A stretch of 64,000 nucleotides of DNA from Pseudomonas sp. CFBP 13711 (GCF_014842265.1 NZ_JACYVI010000001.1:1035461-1099460); one strand, 5' to 3'. Counted from the stretch's first letter, positions 42,885-52,885 are shown. The notes: generated by a model not told the origin, from the sequence alone. Numbers and translations are program-made.

Positions 42885-44312
42885 ATGTCCGATGCAACTG
42901 AGCGTCTGTGGGGCGCGCGCTTTAAATCAGCGCCAGCCGAAGCGATGGCCAACCTGTCACGCTCGCCCGCCGTCTATTTCCGCATGACGCCTTATGACGT
43001 GGCAGGCTCCAAGGCCCACGCCCACGAGCTTGAGCGCGCCGGTTTGCTGGACGCCGACGAAACCCGCCGCATCATCGACGCGCTGCGATCGATTGACGAG
43101 GATTTTGCCGCCGGCACGATTCAGCCCATTCCCGCCGACGAGGACGTGCACACCTTCATCGAGCGCCTGCTCACCGAACGCCTTGGCGCACTGGGCGGCA
43201 AGCTTCGCGCCGGGCGCTCGCGCAACGATCAGACAGCCAATGACATGCGGCTGTTTTTGCGTGACCGGATTCGCGTGCTGACCCTGTCGATTCTGGATTT
43301 GCAGCAGGCGTTGGTCGGCCAGGCCGAAGCGCATATCGAGACCATTGCGCCGGGTTTCACTCACTTGCAACAAGCGCAGCCAATCGTGTTCGGTCATCAC
43401 CTGATGGCCCACGCCCAGGCAATTCATCGTGATATCCAGCGCCTGCAGGATTGGGATCAGCGCTTCCATCTGTCGCCCCTCGGCGCCGCCGCCATGGCCG
43501 GTTCCGCCATCGCCCGCGACCCGCAACGTTCGGCGGCGGAAATGGGCTACGCCGGGCCGTGTGAGAACTCCATCGACGCCGTCGGCAGCCGCGATCACGT
43601 GGCCGAGTTTCTGTTCTGTGCGAGCATGCTGGGGATCAATATTTCGCGCATGGCCGAGGAGTTCTGCATCTGGACGTCTCGGCAGTTTCGCTGGGTCGAG
43701 CTGGACGATGCCTACGCCACGGGCAGCTCGATCATGCCGCAGAAGAAGAACCCGGACATCGCCGAACTGGCCCGGGGTAAATCCGGCCGGTTGATCGGTT
43801 CGCTGACGGCGATTCTGTCGGTGCTCAAGGCGCAGCCGCTGTCGTACAACCGGGATTTGAGCGAAGACAAGCACGCCATCTTCGACGCTTTGGACACGCT
43901 GAATCTGGTGCTGCCCGCCTTCGCCGGCATGGTTCGAACCATGAAGGTGCGCAAGGACGAATTGCTGCGGCAGGCACCTTTGGGGTTCACCCTGGCGACG
44001 GAAATCGCCGACTGGCTGGCCGTTCGCGGTGTGCCGTTCAAGGAAGCCCACGAGATCACCGGGCAACTGGTGCAGCTGTGCGAGGCCCAGGACATCGGGC
44101 TGCCGGAGCTGACGCCAAAGATGCTCGCCGACACCGACCCGCGCCTGACGCCGGAGGTGTTGGAGAGCCTGACGCTTGAAGCTGCACTGGCAGCGCGCAG
44201 CGGCTGGGGCGGTACGTCGCCGGTGCGAGTGGCCGAACAGATCGCGCGGTTTAAGAAGCACCTGGTGGCGCAAGAGCAGTGGGCCAAGGATTACAGCGGC
44301 CCGCGGGGTTAG
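42885..44312 (+). CDS. argH: Argininosuccinate lyase-like protein (ArgH family paralogue)
   Basis: Fumarase/aspartase superfamily lyase of 475 residues with the ArgH pattern (LWGARF at the start, HTFIERLLTERLGALGGKL, GRSRNDQTANDMRLFLRD, TPGFTHLQQAQPIV-like GFTHLQQAQPIVFGHH and the signature GSSIMPQKKNPD). The catalytic His is in GFTHLQQ and the serine loop in GSSIM. Known reaction: argininosuccinate to arginine and fumarate. It is not next to any other arg gene and is divergent from a TauE exporter, so it may be a second ArgH or a related amidino-succinate lyase. GAGGGGG supports ATG 42885; ATG 42879 is two bases from the site. Confidence 0.85.
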   Translation: MSDATERLWGARFKSAPAEAMANLSRSPAVYFRMTPYDVAGSKAHAHELERAGLLDADETRRIIDALRSIDEDFAAGTIQPIPADEDVHTFIERLLTERLGALGGKLRAGRSRNDQTANDMRLFLRDRIRVLTLSILDLQQALVGQAEAHIETIAPGFTHLQQAQPIVFGHHLMAHAQAIHRDIQRLQDWDQRFHLSPLGAAAMAGSAIARDPQRSAAEMGYAGPCENSIDAVGSRDHVAEFLFCASMLGINISRMAEEFCIWTSRQFRWVELDDAYATGSSIMPQKKNPDIAELARGKSGRLIGSLTAILSVLKAQPLSYNRDLSEDKHAIFDALDTLNLVLPAFAGMVRTMKVRKDELLRQAPLGFTLATEIADWLAVRGVPFKEAHEITGQLVQLCEAQDIGLPELTPKMLADTDPRLTPEVLESLTLEAALAARSGWGGTSPVRVAEQIARFKKHLVAQEQWAKDYSGPRG

Positions 44313-44341
44313 TTCTCGGTGGGACTCCGTGTATTCAGTGG

Positions 44342-44492
44342 GACCGCGTGCACATTGTAGGACCGGCTTTAGCCGGGAAGGCGTCGGATGCCACGCCGCG
44401 GCATTGCTGTGTTGGTGCTGGCCTCGTCCCGGCTGAAGCCGGTCCCACTCGGTGACCGCGTGCACATTGTGGGACCGGCTTTAGCCGGGAAG
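44342..44492. repeat. Cluster of three REP units, tandemly duplicated
   Basis: CCGGCTTTAGCCGGG-type units at 44357-44380 and 44469-44492 with an inverted copy at 44427-44448. The two forward units share 39 bases including the flank GACCGCGTGCACATTGT (44342-44358 and 44454-44470) with one difference (GTAGG versus GTGGG), period 112 bases. Confidence 0.85.
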
Positions 44493-44510
44493 AGGCCGGG
44501 GCGTGCACCA

Positions 44511-45401
44511 TCAGTTTTCCTTCTTGATGTAACCCTGAACCACCGCCGAGAAATCCTTGCCGCCATCACCGCGCAGACTCATCGCCTGATACAGCTGCTG
44601 CGCCAGCGCGCCCATGATCACCGGTTGGCGTGCGGCTTTGGCGGCTTCGGTTGCCAGGCCCAGGTCCTTGAGCATCAGCTCTGCGCCAAACCCTCCGGTG
44701 TAGCCGCGCGACGCCGGGGCGGTTTCCACGACGCCGGGCCACGGGTTGTACATTTCCGAGCTCCAGCAGCGTCCGGTCGAGCTGTTGATGATGGTCGCCA
44801 GCACGCCGGTGTCGATGCCCAGGCTATTACCCAGCGCCATGGCTTCTGCCACACCGATCATGGAAATGCCCAAGAGCATGTTGTTGCAGATCTTGGCGAT
44901 CTGCCCGGTGCCGACATCGCCGCAGTGGACGATGTTGCGGCCCATCTGCGCGAGGATCGGCTTGAGCACCGTGAAGTGCTCAAGACTCGCGCCGACCATG
45001 AACGTCAACGTCCCGGCCTGCGCGCCGCCCGTGCCGCCCGACACCGGCGCATCGCCGACCACCACACCTTGTTTCGCCGCTGCGGCCGCCACATCGCGGA
45101 TAGTCTGTGGATCGATGGTGCTGCAGTCCACCGCCGGAACGCCTGCGCTGATGCCAGCCAATACGCCGTCTTCATTCAGATAAACCGCGCGAACGTGGGC
45201 TGCCGCCGGGAGCATGGTAATGACCAGGTCGGCACCCTGAGCAGCATGTTTGGGCGACTCACTGATGCGGCTGCCCAATTCGGCCAGCTCGGCCAGCACC
45301 TGTTGGTTCAGGTCGAACAAATGCAGCTGATGCCCGGCACGGATCAGGTTCCTCGCCATCGGCGCCCCCATATTGCCCAGGCCGATGAATGCGATTTTCA
45401 T
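44511..45401 (-). CDS. mmsB: 3-hydroxyisobutyrate dehydrogenase
   Basis: NAD-dependent dehydrogenase of valine breakdown, 296 residues, oxidising 3-hydroxyisobutyrate to methylmalonate semialdehyde. Rossmann motif IGLGNMGAPMARNL at the start, substrate loop DAPVSGGTGGAQAGTL, and Lys170 (GQIAKICNN) as the catalytic lysine. Last gene of the MFS-mmsA-mmsB operon; 66 bases behind mmsA, so the two steps that follow each other in the pathway are expressed together. A REP cluster follows. Confidence 0.96.
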   Translation of the reverse strand: MKIAFIGLGNMGAPMARNLIRAGHQLHLFDLNQQVLAELAELGSRISESPKHAAQGADLVITMLPAAAHVRAVYLNEDGVLAGISAGVPAVDCSTIDPQTIRDVAAAAAKQGVVVGDAPVSGGTGGAQAGTLTFMVGASLEHFTVLKPILAQMGRNIVHCGDVGTGQIAKICNNMLLGISMIGVAEAMALGNSLGIDTGVLATIINSSTGRCWSSEMYNPWPGVVETAPASRGYTGGFGAELMLKDLGLATEAAKAARQPVIMGALAQQLYQAMSLRGDGGKDFSAVVQGYIKKEN

Positions 45402-45467
45402 TGTTGTTCTCCTTGTTCAGTTCCAGTGCCACCGGCGACACGCGCGCCCGCTTAAAGCGCGTCGCAC

Positions 45468-46994
45468 TCAACGCAAATTGATCGTCGTGTTCACCCCGTC
45501 ATTCATGCTGTCGTCATCGAACCAGCGGCTGGTGACGGTCTTGGTCTGAGTGTAGAACTGCACCACCTGCTTGCCGTACGGCCCCAGATCTCCCAGCTTC
45601 GAACCGCGCGAACCGGTGAAGCTGAAGAACGGCACCGGCACGGGAATCGGGATATTGATGCCGACCTGACCCACGTCGATTTCACTCTGGAATTTGCGCG
45701 CCGCCGCACCGCTCTGAGTGAACAGCCCGACGCCGTTGCCGAACGGGTTGGCGTTGACCAGCGCAATGGCCTGATCCAGCGTGTCGACTTCCAGCACCAC
45801 GAGCACCGGCCCGAAGATTTCCTGAGTGTAGATCTGCATCTCGGTGGTCACGCCGGTAAACAGCGTCGGCCCGACGAAATTGCCTTCCTCAAAGCCCGCC
45901 ACTGTGATGCCACGCCCGTCCAGTTCGAGGGTGGCGCCTTCCTGGACGCCACTTTCGATCAGATCAAGAATCCGCTGTCTCGCGCGCTTCGAAATCACCG
46001 GCCCGACATCGGTGCCCGGCTCGCTGCCCGCATTCACCTTGAGCTTCTGCGCCAGCGCCTTCAGGTCGGGAATCCACTGCTTCGCCGCGCCGACCATGAC
46101 CACCGCCGACGTCGCCATGCAGCGCTGACCCGCCGCACCGAAACCGGCGCCGACCAGTGCGTTGAGGGTCTGCTCGCGATTGGCATCGGGCAGCACAACG
46201 GCATGGTTCTTGGCGCCCATCATCGACTGCACACGCTTGCCGTGTTTGCCGGCCAGCTCGTAAACGTGAGTGCCCACTGCCGTCGAGCCTACGAAGGAAA
46301 CCGCCTTGATGTCCTTGTGGGTGCAGATCCCGTCGACCACCTCTTTGCCGCCGTGCACAACGTTGAGCACGCCCGCCGGCACGCCCGCTTCGACGGCCAG
46401 CTCCACCAGCAGCATCGTCGACATCGGGTCCTGCTCGGACGGTTTCAGCACGAAGGTGTTGCCGCAGGCGATGGCCATCGGGAACATCCACAGCGGAATC
46501 ATCGCCGGGAAGTTGAAAGGCGTGATCCCTGCGCAAACGCCGATGGGCTGACGCAGGGTGTAGGTGTCCACGCCGCCGGCGACGTTTTCAGCGAATTCGC
46601 CCATCTGCAGCGTGCCGATGGAGCACGCGTGCTCAACCACTTCCAGGCCGCGGAAGATATCGCCCTCGGCGTCCGCAATCGTCTTGCCCTGTTCGGCGCT
46701 GAGCACCACGGCGATGCGTTTGGAGTGTTCCCGGATTAACGCCTGCAGCTTGAGCATGATGCGCATACGGGCGCCAATCGGCGTGTGCCGCCAAGTGGTG
46801 AATGCCTTCTGCGCAGCGGCGACGGCGGCATCGACCTCAGCGGCCGTGGCGAACGGCACGTGGGCCAGCACTTCCTGGGTGGCGGGGTTGACCACGTCGA
46901 GCCACTCGGTGGTTTGCGACTCAACCCATTCACCGCCGATCAGCAGCTTCACGCGGGCCACGGTGGTGTTGTTTTTGTTCAGTGACACGTTCAT
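45468..46994 (-). CDS. mmsA: Methylmalonate-semialdehyde dehydrogenase (CoA-acylating)
   Basis: Aldehyde dehydrogenase family protein, 508 residues, converting methylmalonate or malonate semialdehyde with CoA to propionyl- or acetyl-CoA. Active Cys292 (GQRCMATS), Asn161 in TPFNFPAM, and the FVLKPSEQDPM cofactor motif. The ATG at 46994 has GGAG at 8 bases; the open TTG start at 47012 lies upstream. Next to mmsB this is the valine-pathway enzyme; the same fold also serves as IolA in inositol breakdown, but no iol genes are here. The MFS transporter ends 57 bases before it. Confidence 0.96.
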   Translation of the reverse strand: MNVSLNKNNTTVARVKLLIGGEWVESQTTEWLDVVNPATQEVLAHVPFATAAEVDAAVAAAQKAFTTWRHTPIGARMRIMLKLQALIREHSKRIAVVLSAEQGKTIADAEGDIFRGLEVVEHACSIGTLQMGEFAENVAGGVDTYTLRQPIGVCAGITPFNFPAMIPLWMFPMAIACGNTFVLKPSEQDPMSTMLLVELAVEAGVPAGVLNVVHGGKEVVDGICTHKDIKAVSFVGSTAVGTHVYELAGKHGKRVQSMMGAKNHAVVLPDANREQTLNALVGAGFGAAGQRCMATSAVVMVGAAKQWIPDLKALAQKLKVNAGSEPGTDVGPVISKRARQRILDLIESGVQEGATLELDGRGITVAGFEEGNFVGPTLFTGVTTEMQIYTQEIFGPVLVVLEVDTLDQAIALVNANPFGNGVGLFTQSGAAARKFQSEIDVGQVGINIPIPVPVPFFSFTGSRGSKLGDLGPYGKQVVQFYTQTKTVTSRWFDDDSMNDGVNTTINLR

Positions 46995-47051
46995 TGCCAT
47001 TGCTCCATTCAAGGCAGCGCGCCGGCGTGGGCGCGCTGAAAAAAAGTCGAT

Positions 47052-48380
47052 TCAGGCTGCGCGATGGCGAGGCGGATCGCGCTTCATCAGCGCGGTGCAG
47101 ACCAATGCCACCAGCGCCATGCCGATCAGGTAGACGATCACGTAGTGCGGACTGCCGCCGCCCATGGCCAGCAATTGCGTGGCGATCATCGGCGCAAATC
47201 CACCGCCCAACACGCCCGCCAACTGCACCGAGACAGAGATGCCGCTGTAGCGAATTTCCGCCGGGAACTGGCGAGCAAATAACAGGGATTCCGGCGCGTA
47301 CAGGATCGGGAACACCACGCCCACCGCCAGCACCATCGCCCACCACACCATCTGCGGTTCGCGGGTGCCGAGCATGGCGAAGAACGGATAGACGAAGGCG
47401 CAGAGCAGCAAAAGCCCGGCGAAATACAGACGTTTCTGACCGACCTTGTCGGACAGGTGCCCACACAGCGGCATGGTCACCAAGGACAGCGCAGCGCCAG
47501 CGGTGATCGCGCTCAGCACGTCGGCACGGGGTATCAGCAACTGATTGGCGGCGTACGCCAGGGCGAAGGTCACCGACATGTAAAACCAGGCGTTCTCGGC
47601 CGTGCGCGCGCCGATGATGGTCAGGGTTTCCTTCGGATGCTCGCGGAACACTTTGAACAGCGGCACCTTGACGGCGATGTTGTCTTTTTTCAGCTTCTCG
47701 AAATCGGGCGACTCCGGGACTTTCAAGCGAATCAACCAGCCAACGCCCAGCAGCACAACGCTGGCCAGAAACGGAATCCGCCAGCCCCAACTGAGCATGT
47801 CGGCCTCCGGCAATTTGGCAACCATGCCCATCGCCAGCGAGGCTAGTACCAGCCCGGCACCAACGCCGGTTTGCGGCAGGCTGCCGTAGAAACCTTTGCG
47901 GCCCTCGGGCGCATGTTCGACGGCCATCAGCACCGCCCCGCCCCATTCGCCGCCGACCGCCATGCCCTGGAGAAACCGCATCGCCACCAGCAGGACTGCA
48001 GCCCAGTAGCCGATCTGTTCGTAGGTGGGAATCAGGCCGATGATGATGGTCGGAATGCCCATCAGCATCAGGGTGAACAGGAGCATGGACTTGCGCCCGA
48101 TCTTATCGCCGAAATGGCCGAACACGATGCCGCCCAGTGGCCGGCCAAGAAAGCCCACCGCGTAGGTGGCGAACGCCGCCAGCACACCAATGATCGGGTC
48201 CAGTGCAGGGAAGAAGATCTTGTTGAAGATCAGTGCGGCAGCCGTGCCGTAGAGGAAAAAGTCGTACCACTCGATGGTCGTGCCGGCCATGCTTGCCGCG
48301 CCGGCAAGCCGATAGGATCGGGCGTTTTTCACGGGGCCGGCATCGAGTGCGCCAGCGTCCGCCGTAATAGCGTTCTTCAT
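47052..48380 (-). CDS. MFS transporter, metabolite:H+ symporter (MHS) family
   Basis: Major facilitator protein of 442 residues, twelve helices. MHS features: TTIEWYDFFLYGTAAALIF, GRPLGGIVFGHFGDKIGRKS and LARF-type motif absent; the central AENAWFYMSV stretch and C-terminal hydrophilic tail fit shikimate/alpha-ketoglutarate/proline permease relatives. It starts with ATG at 48380 with GGAGG nearby (minus strand AGGAG) and heads the operon with mmsA and mmsB. It probably imports a substrate that is degraded through methylmalonate semialdehyde, such as 3-hydroxyisobutyrate or a related acid; that is inference. The divergent LysR gene is 186 bases away. Confidence 0.93.
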   Translation of the reverse strand: MKNAITADAGALDAGPVKNARSYRLAGAASMAGTTIEWYDFFLYGTAAALIFNKIFFPALDPIIGVLAAFATYAVGFLGRPLGGIVFGHFGDKIGRKSMLLFTLMLMGIPTIIIGLIPTYEQIGYWAAVLLVAMRFLQGMAVGGEWGGAVLMAVEHAPEGRKGFYGSLPQTGVGAGLVLASLAMGMVAKLPEADMLSWGWRIPFLASVVLLGVGWLIRLKVPESPDFEKLKKDNIAVKVPLFKVFREHPKETLTIIGARTAENAWFYMSVTFALAYAANQLLIPRADVLSAITAGAALSLVTMPLCGHLSDKVGQKRLYFAGLLLLCAFVYPFFAMLGTREPQMVWWAMVLAVGVVFPILYAPESLLFARQFPAEIRYSGISVSVQLAGVLGGGFAPMIATQLLAMGGGSPHYVIVYLIGMALVALVCTALMKRDPPRHRAA

Positions 48381-48566
48381 AAACTCCTCCGCTTATTTAT
48401 TGTTGTGCAGGGTGTTATGGCATGTGGGATGGGGCGGTTTGCCGGGGCGCTACCTCGTTGGTTTCAGCTGCTGCAGCAGGCGTTGACGGACAGGTTGGAT
48501 CCGGCCGCGCTTCGGAGTATAGATGTGCAAACTTCTAATAAAAACGCACATAAAAGCAGGTTCAAC

Positions 48567-49514
48567 ATGCAAAAAAACATCACGTCCCTGAGCGCGCTGA
48601 ACTGGGATGACCTGAAGTTTTTTCTCGAAGTGGCGCGCACGCGCAAGGCCAGTTCCGCGGCCAAACGCCTCGCGGTGGACTACACAACGGTGTCGCGCCG
48701 GATCAGCTCGCTGGAAACTTCACTGGGCACGTTGCTGTTCGAAAAATCCCGCAACAACGGCTTCATCCTCACGGCGGAAGGCCAACGATTGCTGGGCGCT
48801 GCGGAGTCCATCGAAAGCACGCTGCACATCGCCTGCGAGCAGGTTTCCGGCTCCGGCGTCGCGTTGTCGGGGCACGTGCGCATGGGCTGCACCGAAGGCT
48901 TCGGCAGCTTCTTCATCACCCCGCAAATCAGTCACTTCACCGACACGTACCCTGCCATTTCGGTGGACATCCTGCCGCTGCCGCACTTCATCAGCCTGTC
49001 CAAGCGCGAGGCCGATATCGTCATCGCGCTGGAGCGTCCGGAACACGGGCCTTACGTGTGCTGCAAACTGTGCGACTACAGCCTGAGGCTCTACGCCACT
49101 CAGGAGTATCTCGACAACCACGCGCCGATACTCAAGACCGAAGACCTCGCCGACCATCCGTTCATCAGCTATGTCGACGACCTGGCCTTCAGCTCGGAAT
49201 TGCTCTACCTCAGCAACCTGCTCCCCGGCGCCCACGCCACCCTGCGCAGCACCAGCGTCATCGCCCAATACGTCGCCGCGTTGCAGGGACGAGCGCTGGC
49301 GATCCTGCCGTGCTTTCTGGCGGCACAGGATGCTCGGCTGTTGCCGGTGCTGGAAAGTGAGGTGGATATCACGCGGCAGTTCTGGATGTATTGCCGCGAG
49401 GACTTGAGGAAGCTCAAGCGGATTACGTTGCTGTGGGATTACATCCGTGAGGCTACCGAGCGCAATCAGGGGTTTCTGCTGGGCAAGACGGAACGGATGA
49501 CGTTTGTGGATTGA
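48567..49514 (+). CDS. LysR-type regulator, divergent to the MFS-mmsA-mmsB operon
   Basis: LysR regulator of 315 residues. HTH near residues 30-50 (KASSAAKRLAVDYTTVSRRI), effector domain from about 105. The ATG at 48567 has AGG at 8 bases; the open frame from 47871 runs antisense through the MFS gene and is not coding. Most likely activates the divergent operon in response to its substrate. P. aeruginosa mmsAB is instead run by the AraC-type MmsR, so the regulator class differs here. Confidence 0.92.
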   Translation: MQKNITSLSALNWDDLKFFLEVARTRKASSAAKRLAVDYTTVSRRISSLETSLGTLLFEKSRNNGFILTAEGQRLLGAAESIESTLHIACEQVSGSGVALSGHVRMGCTEGFGSFFITPQISHFTDTYPAISVDILPLPHFISLSKREADIVIALERPEHGPYVCCKLCDYSLRLYATQEYLDNHAPILKTEDLADHPFISYVDDLAFSSELLYLSNLLPGAHATLRSTSVIAQYVAALQGRALAILPCFLAAQDARLLPVLESEVDITRQFWMYCREDLRKLKRITLLWDYIREATERNQGFLLGKTERMTFVD

Positions 49515-49574
49515 ACGAAAAGTCGGCTGCAGGTAGGGGTAGCGCCCAACTTGCCTGCGGATGAAACGCGATCC

Positions 49575-49683
49575 TGTGGGAGTGAGCTTGCTCACGAAGG
49601 CGGCATCTCAGGCGCTGAAGATGCGGTGGATGTTCCTATCTATTCGCGAGCAAGGTGGAGCGCCATCCCGGCCACTCCCACAT
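49575..49683. repeat. Degenerate REP pair with interrupted right arm
   Basis: GTGGGAGTGAGCTTGCTCAC near 49575 and a right arm TTCGCGAGCAAG...CACTCCCAC near 49644-49683, split by about 18 extra bases. Together with the dyad at 49730 it occupies the 439-base gap before the next gene. Confidence 0.6.
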
Positions 49684-49729
49684 GAACGTCGCATGCCTGA
49701 AGTCTGCGTCTACCTCGCACCTCCCGACC

Positions 49730-49753
49730 ATAGTTCAGAAATCTCTGAACTAT
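49730..49753. promoter_or_regulatory. Perfect 24-base dyad, operator candidate
   Basis: ATAGTTCAGA-AATC-TCTGAACTAT is a perfect palindrome with a 4-base centre, 200 bases before the gene at 49954, AT-rich at its ends. It looks like a dimeric regulator site; the regulator is unknown. The following 200 bases show no other element except a T-rich run near 49762-49780. Confidence 0.5.
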
Positions 49754-49953
49754 GCATTTGAGCTTTCCTATTCTTCCCGTTCATCGGCCGAATCTAAGAT
49801 CGGCCGCAATAAAGGAGCCCGTCCAGTAGAGACACGGCCCGAAGATTGCCTTTTCTGATGTGACTGCCGCTGTACCCGTCTCGGCCCGCGCCGCGGCGGA
49901 GCCCTTTCTCGGGTCACACGTCAGCCGCTTGCTGCAATCTTTGAGGACGCTCG

Positions 49954-50805
49954 ATGAAACTGGAAATCTTCCGCACGCTCTGGGGCTACCGCGCCAGCAA
50001 GGCCCAGGCGCTGGATGAGCTGCTGGAAGCCGGATTCGACGGCATGGAAGCACGCCTGCCACTGACGCCTGTCGAGCGTGCGGAATTCGGTGCCTTCCTG
50101 CGCGCCAATCACGTGCCTTACATCGCCACCGTTTTCACCGCCTACGACGTCCTCCCGGAACAATCAGCGACCACCGCGGAACACCTCACCGATCTGGAAC
50201 AGAAGCTCGCCTGGTCAACCGAACTGGCGCCGCGCTTCGTCAACGTGCTGGCCGGCAACGACCGCTGGCAATTGCCGCAGCAGGTGGACTTCTTCGGTCG
50301 GGCACTGGAGGTGGCGCGCAAGCACGGGCAGACCGTCACTTTCGAAACCCATCGCGCCCGCTCGCTGTTCAATCCGTGGGTCACCCTTGAGCTGATCCGC
50401 CAACTGCCCGATCTACGCTTCACCAGCGACATCAGCCACTGGATCGTCACCTGCGAGCGTTTGCTCGACGACCCGGAAGACGACCTCAGCGCGTTCGTCG
50501 AGCGCGTTCATCACATTCAGGCTCGGGTCGGCTACGACCAGGGTCCGCAAGTCCCTCATCCGGCTGCCCCCGAGTACGCCCGAGAGCTGGCTTTCCATCA
50601 GCAGCACTGGGAAGCCGTGTGGACATCCCAGCAGGCCCGCGGTTATCAGGTCAGCACGATGACGCCTGAATTCGGCGCCGACGGCTATCTGCATCATCTG
50701 CCCTTCACCAATGTGCCGGTGGCCGATCTCTGGTCGCTGAACCTGTGGATGGGCCGGACCGAACGCGAACATTTTCAGCGCTTCACCCACACCACAAGCC
50801 GATAA
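49954..50805 (+). CDS. Xylose isomerase-like TIM-barrel protein
   Basis: Protein of 283 residues of the AP endonuclease 2/sugar phosphate isomerase-epimerase superfamily: [56 protein letters not shown] and [15 protein letters not shown] mark successive barrel strands. Metal ligands probably include the Glu of VTFETHRA and Asp/His of SDISHW. ATG start with a GAGGACG site. Together with the oxygenase 13 bases downstream and an amino-acid-type importer it forms a catabolic operon; the substrate is unknown. Confidence 0.85.
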   Translation: MKLEIFRTLWGYRASKAQALDELLEAGFDGMEARLPLTPVERAEFGAFLRANHVPYIATVFTAYDVLPEQSATTAEHLTDLEQKLAWSTELAPRFVNVLAGNDRWQLPQQVDFFGRALEVARKHGQTVTFETHRARSLFNPWVTLELIRQLPDLRFTSDISHWIVTCERLLDDPEDDLSAFVERVHHIQARVGYDQGPQVPHPAAPEYARELAFHQQHWEAVWTSQQARGYQVSTMTPEFGADGYLHHLPFTNVPVADLWSLNLWMGRTEREHFQRFTHTTSR

Positions 50806-50818
50806 GGAGCGTTTCGTC

Positions 50819-51883
50819 ATGCCAGATCCGTCGCACACGGCAGCCCCGAAGGTCGCCAATTTCAGCAGCATCCCGGTGGTCGATATCGCGGGGTTGTTCA
50901 GCCCCGACATCGCACTGCGTCAGGCCGTCGCCGACGAACTGGGCAAGGCGGCGCGGGAAGTGGGCTTTCTGTACGTCAGGAATCACGGCATCGCGCCGTC
51001 TTTGATCGACGGTCTGCGTCAGGCGGCCAAGGACCTGTTCGCCCAATCCCTCGATTACAAAATGCAGCACTACATCGGCACTTCACGCAGCCACAAAGGC
51101 TTCGTACCCGAGGGCGAAGAGGTGTACGCCAAGGGCAAGCCGGATCACAAAGAGGCGTTCGATATCGGTTTTGAAGTGGGCGATGACGACCCACTGGTGA
51201 TCGCTAAAACCCCGCTGATCGGTGCCAACGAATGGCCGGACCTGCCCGGCTTTCGCCCTGCGGTCGAAGCGTATTACGCGGCGGTGTTTGCCCTGGGCCG
51301 CCGCCTGTTCGACGGCTTTGCGCTGGCGCTGGGCCTGGAGGAAGGCTACTTCGAGGCGATGGTCACCCGTCCGCCGTCGAAGCTGCGACTGATTCATTAC
51401 CCGTTCGACGGCGCCGCCCAAGATGCGCCCGGAATTGGTGCGCACACCGATTACGAGTGCTTCACCATGCTGCTGGCCGACAAGCCCGGGCTGGAAGTGA
51501 TGAACGACCTCGGGCAGTGGATCGACGCGCCCCCGGTTGATGGCGCGTTTGTGGTCAACATCGGCGACATGCTGGAGGTCATGACCGCTGGTACGTTCGT
51601 TGCTACGGCTCATCGGGTACGCACGGTCAGCGAGGAGCGCTATTCGTTTCCACTGTTCTTCGCCTGCGACTTCCACACCCAGATCAAGCCCCTTCCGCAG
51701 TTCGACAAGGGCACTGCCGACTACGAAGAAATCACCATCGGCGAGCACATGTTCGGTCAGGCATTGCAGACCTACCAATACCTGCGGCGCAAGGTCGAGA
51801 ACGGCGAACTCAAGCTGTACGAAAAGGCGCGCAAGCCGTCGAGCTTCGGCCACCTGAAGAATCAGACACAGGACGTATCTTGA
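50819..51883 (+). CDS. Fe(II)/2-oxoglutarate-type oxygenase, isopenicillin N synthase family
   Basis: Non-haem iron oxygenase of 354 residues with an N-terminal DIOX_N region ([20 protein letters not shown]) and the core: His209 and Asp211 (AHTDYE), His265 (ATAHRV), and Arg274-x-Ser276 (RYSF) for 2-oxoglutarate. AAGGAG precedes the ATG at 50819. It overlaps the frame that begins the next gene's leader, 74 bases before that gene. In the operon it probably oxidises the compound imported by the following transporter. Confidence 0.93.
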   Translation: MPDPSHTAAPKVANFSSIPVVDIAGLFSPDIALRQAVADELGKAAREVGFLYVRNHGIAPSLIDGLRQAAKDLFAQSLDYKMQHYIGTSRSHKGFVPEGEEVYAKGKPDHKEAFDIGFEVGDDDPLVIAKTPLIGANEWPDLPGFRPAVEAYYAAVFALGRRLFDGFALALGLEEGYFEAMVTRPPSKLRLIHYPFDGAAQDAPGIGAHTDYECFTMLLADKPGLEVMNDLGQWIDAPPVDGAFVVNIGDMLEVMTAGTFVATAHRVRTVSEERYSFPLFFACDFHTQIKPLPQFDKGTADYEEITIGEHMFGQALQTYQYLRRKVENGELKLYEKARKPSSFGHLKNQTQDVS

Positions 51884-51957
51884 TGCGATACGGCGCCCTG
51901 CATCACTCGAATACCCAGCACACCCAGCCCTACTTTCCTGACGTGGAGTCACCGACG

Positions 51958-52776
51958 ATGCGCAACACTTTGAACACTGCTGTCCGCTTGACCGTGCTTG
52001 CCTCCGCCATGCTCGGCGCGTCGTTATTGGCTGCCACGGCCGCACAAGCTGCCACCACCGTGACGCCCGGGCAGTTCAAGGTTGGCATGGAGATCACCTA
52101 CCCCCCATTCGAATCCTACGACGAGAAGAAGAACGTCGTCGGTGCCGACCCTGACCTCTCGCGCCTGCTCGCCAAGCACATGGACCTCAAAGCGGAGTTC
52201 GTCGACACCAAGTTCTCCAGCCTGATCCTCAGCCTCAATGCCGGGCACTACGACGCGATCATTTCGGGCATGTACATCACGCCGGAGCGCCAGACCCAGG
52301 CACAGACCATTCCCTACGCTGTAACCGGCGCGGCGATCATGGTGCTCAAGGACAGTCCGCTCAAACCCAAGGTGCCGGAAGACTTGTGTGGGCTGAAAAT
52401 CGGCCTGGAAAAAGGCACCACGTGGGTCACCCAGTTCAACAAGCTCTCCACCGAATACTGCGTGCCGAAGGGCAAAGGCCCGGTCGCCGTCAGCGAATTC
52501 CCGTCGGCACCGGAAGTGACCCAGGCGCTGCTGTCAGGGAACGTGCAGGCGCAGGTAGAAATCGACGGCGCCGCCGGCATGATCGCCGAACGCACCAAGG
52601 GCCGCGTGGTGGTCAGCACCGAGCATTCGATCTATCAGCAGACGCTTGGCATCTACGTGAAGAAGGGCAATGACGAGCTCTATCAGGCGTTACTCAAGGC
52701 CTTCGACGAGACCAAAAAATCCGGCGAATACGCTGCGCTCTTGAAGAAATACAACCTGGAAGAGCCCGCGAACTGA
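51958..52776 (+). CDS. Amino acid-type ABC transporter periplasmic binding protein
   Basis: Family 3 binding protein of 272 residues. Signal peptide MRNTLNTAVRLTVLASAMLG... cut at AQA-ATT (about residue 31); then FKVGMEITYPPFESYDEKKN, LDLSRLLAK-like GADPDLSRLLAKHM, and YDAIISGMYITPERQTQAQT. Two Cys (CGLKIG and YCVPKGKG) probably form a disulfide. The ATG at 51958 follows GTGGAG; the frame open to 51880 adds a non-signal leader. The permease-ATPase gene lies 165 bases on, beyond a REP pair. Confidence 0.92.
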   Translation: MRNTLNTAVRLTVLASAMLGASLLAATAAQAATTVTPGQFKVGMEITYPPFESYDEKKNVVGADPDLSRLLAKHMDLKAEFVDTKFSSLILSLNAGHYDAIISGMYITPERQTQAQTIPYAVTGAAIMVLKDSPLKPKVPEDLCGLKIGLEKGTTWVTQFNKLSTEYCVPKGKGPVAVSEFPSAPEVTQALLSGNVQAQVEIDGAAGMIAERTKGRVVVSTEHSIYQQTLGIYVKKGNDELYQALLKAFDETKKSGEYAALLKKYNLEEPAN

Positions 52777-52794
52777 CGGCTTGATGCGTCACCC

Positions 52795-52885
52795 GTGTAG
52801 GAGTGAGCTTGCTCGCGATTGGCCGTGACAGACGATGAAGGTGTGTTGGCTGTACCGAAGTCATCGCGAGCAAGCTCACTCCCAC
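52795..52885. repeat. Inverted REP pair
   Basis: GTGTAGGAGTGAGCTTGCTC at 52795 and GAGCAAGCTCACTCCCAC ending at 52885, between the binding protein and the permease-ATPase genes of one operon. Such elements stabilise upstream mRNA and could raise the binding protein over the membrane part. Confidence 0.85.

Noticed and set aside
47871..48566. N-terminal extension of the LysR frame at 48567
   Set aside because: Runs antisense to the MFS gene; the HTH starts right after the ATG at 48567, which has its own ribosome site.
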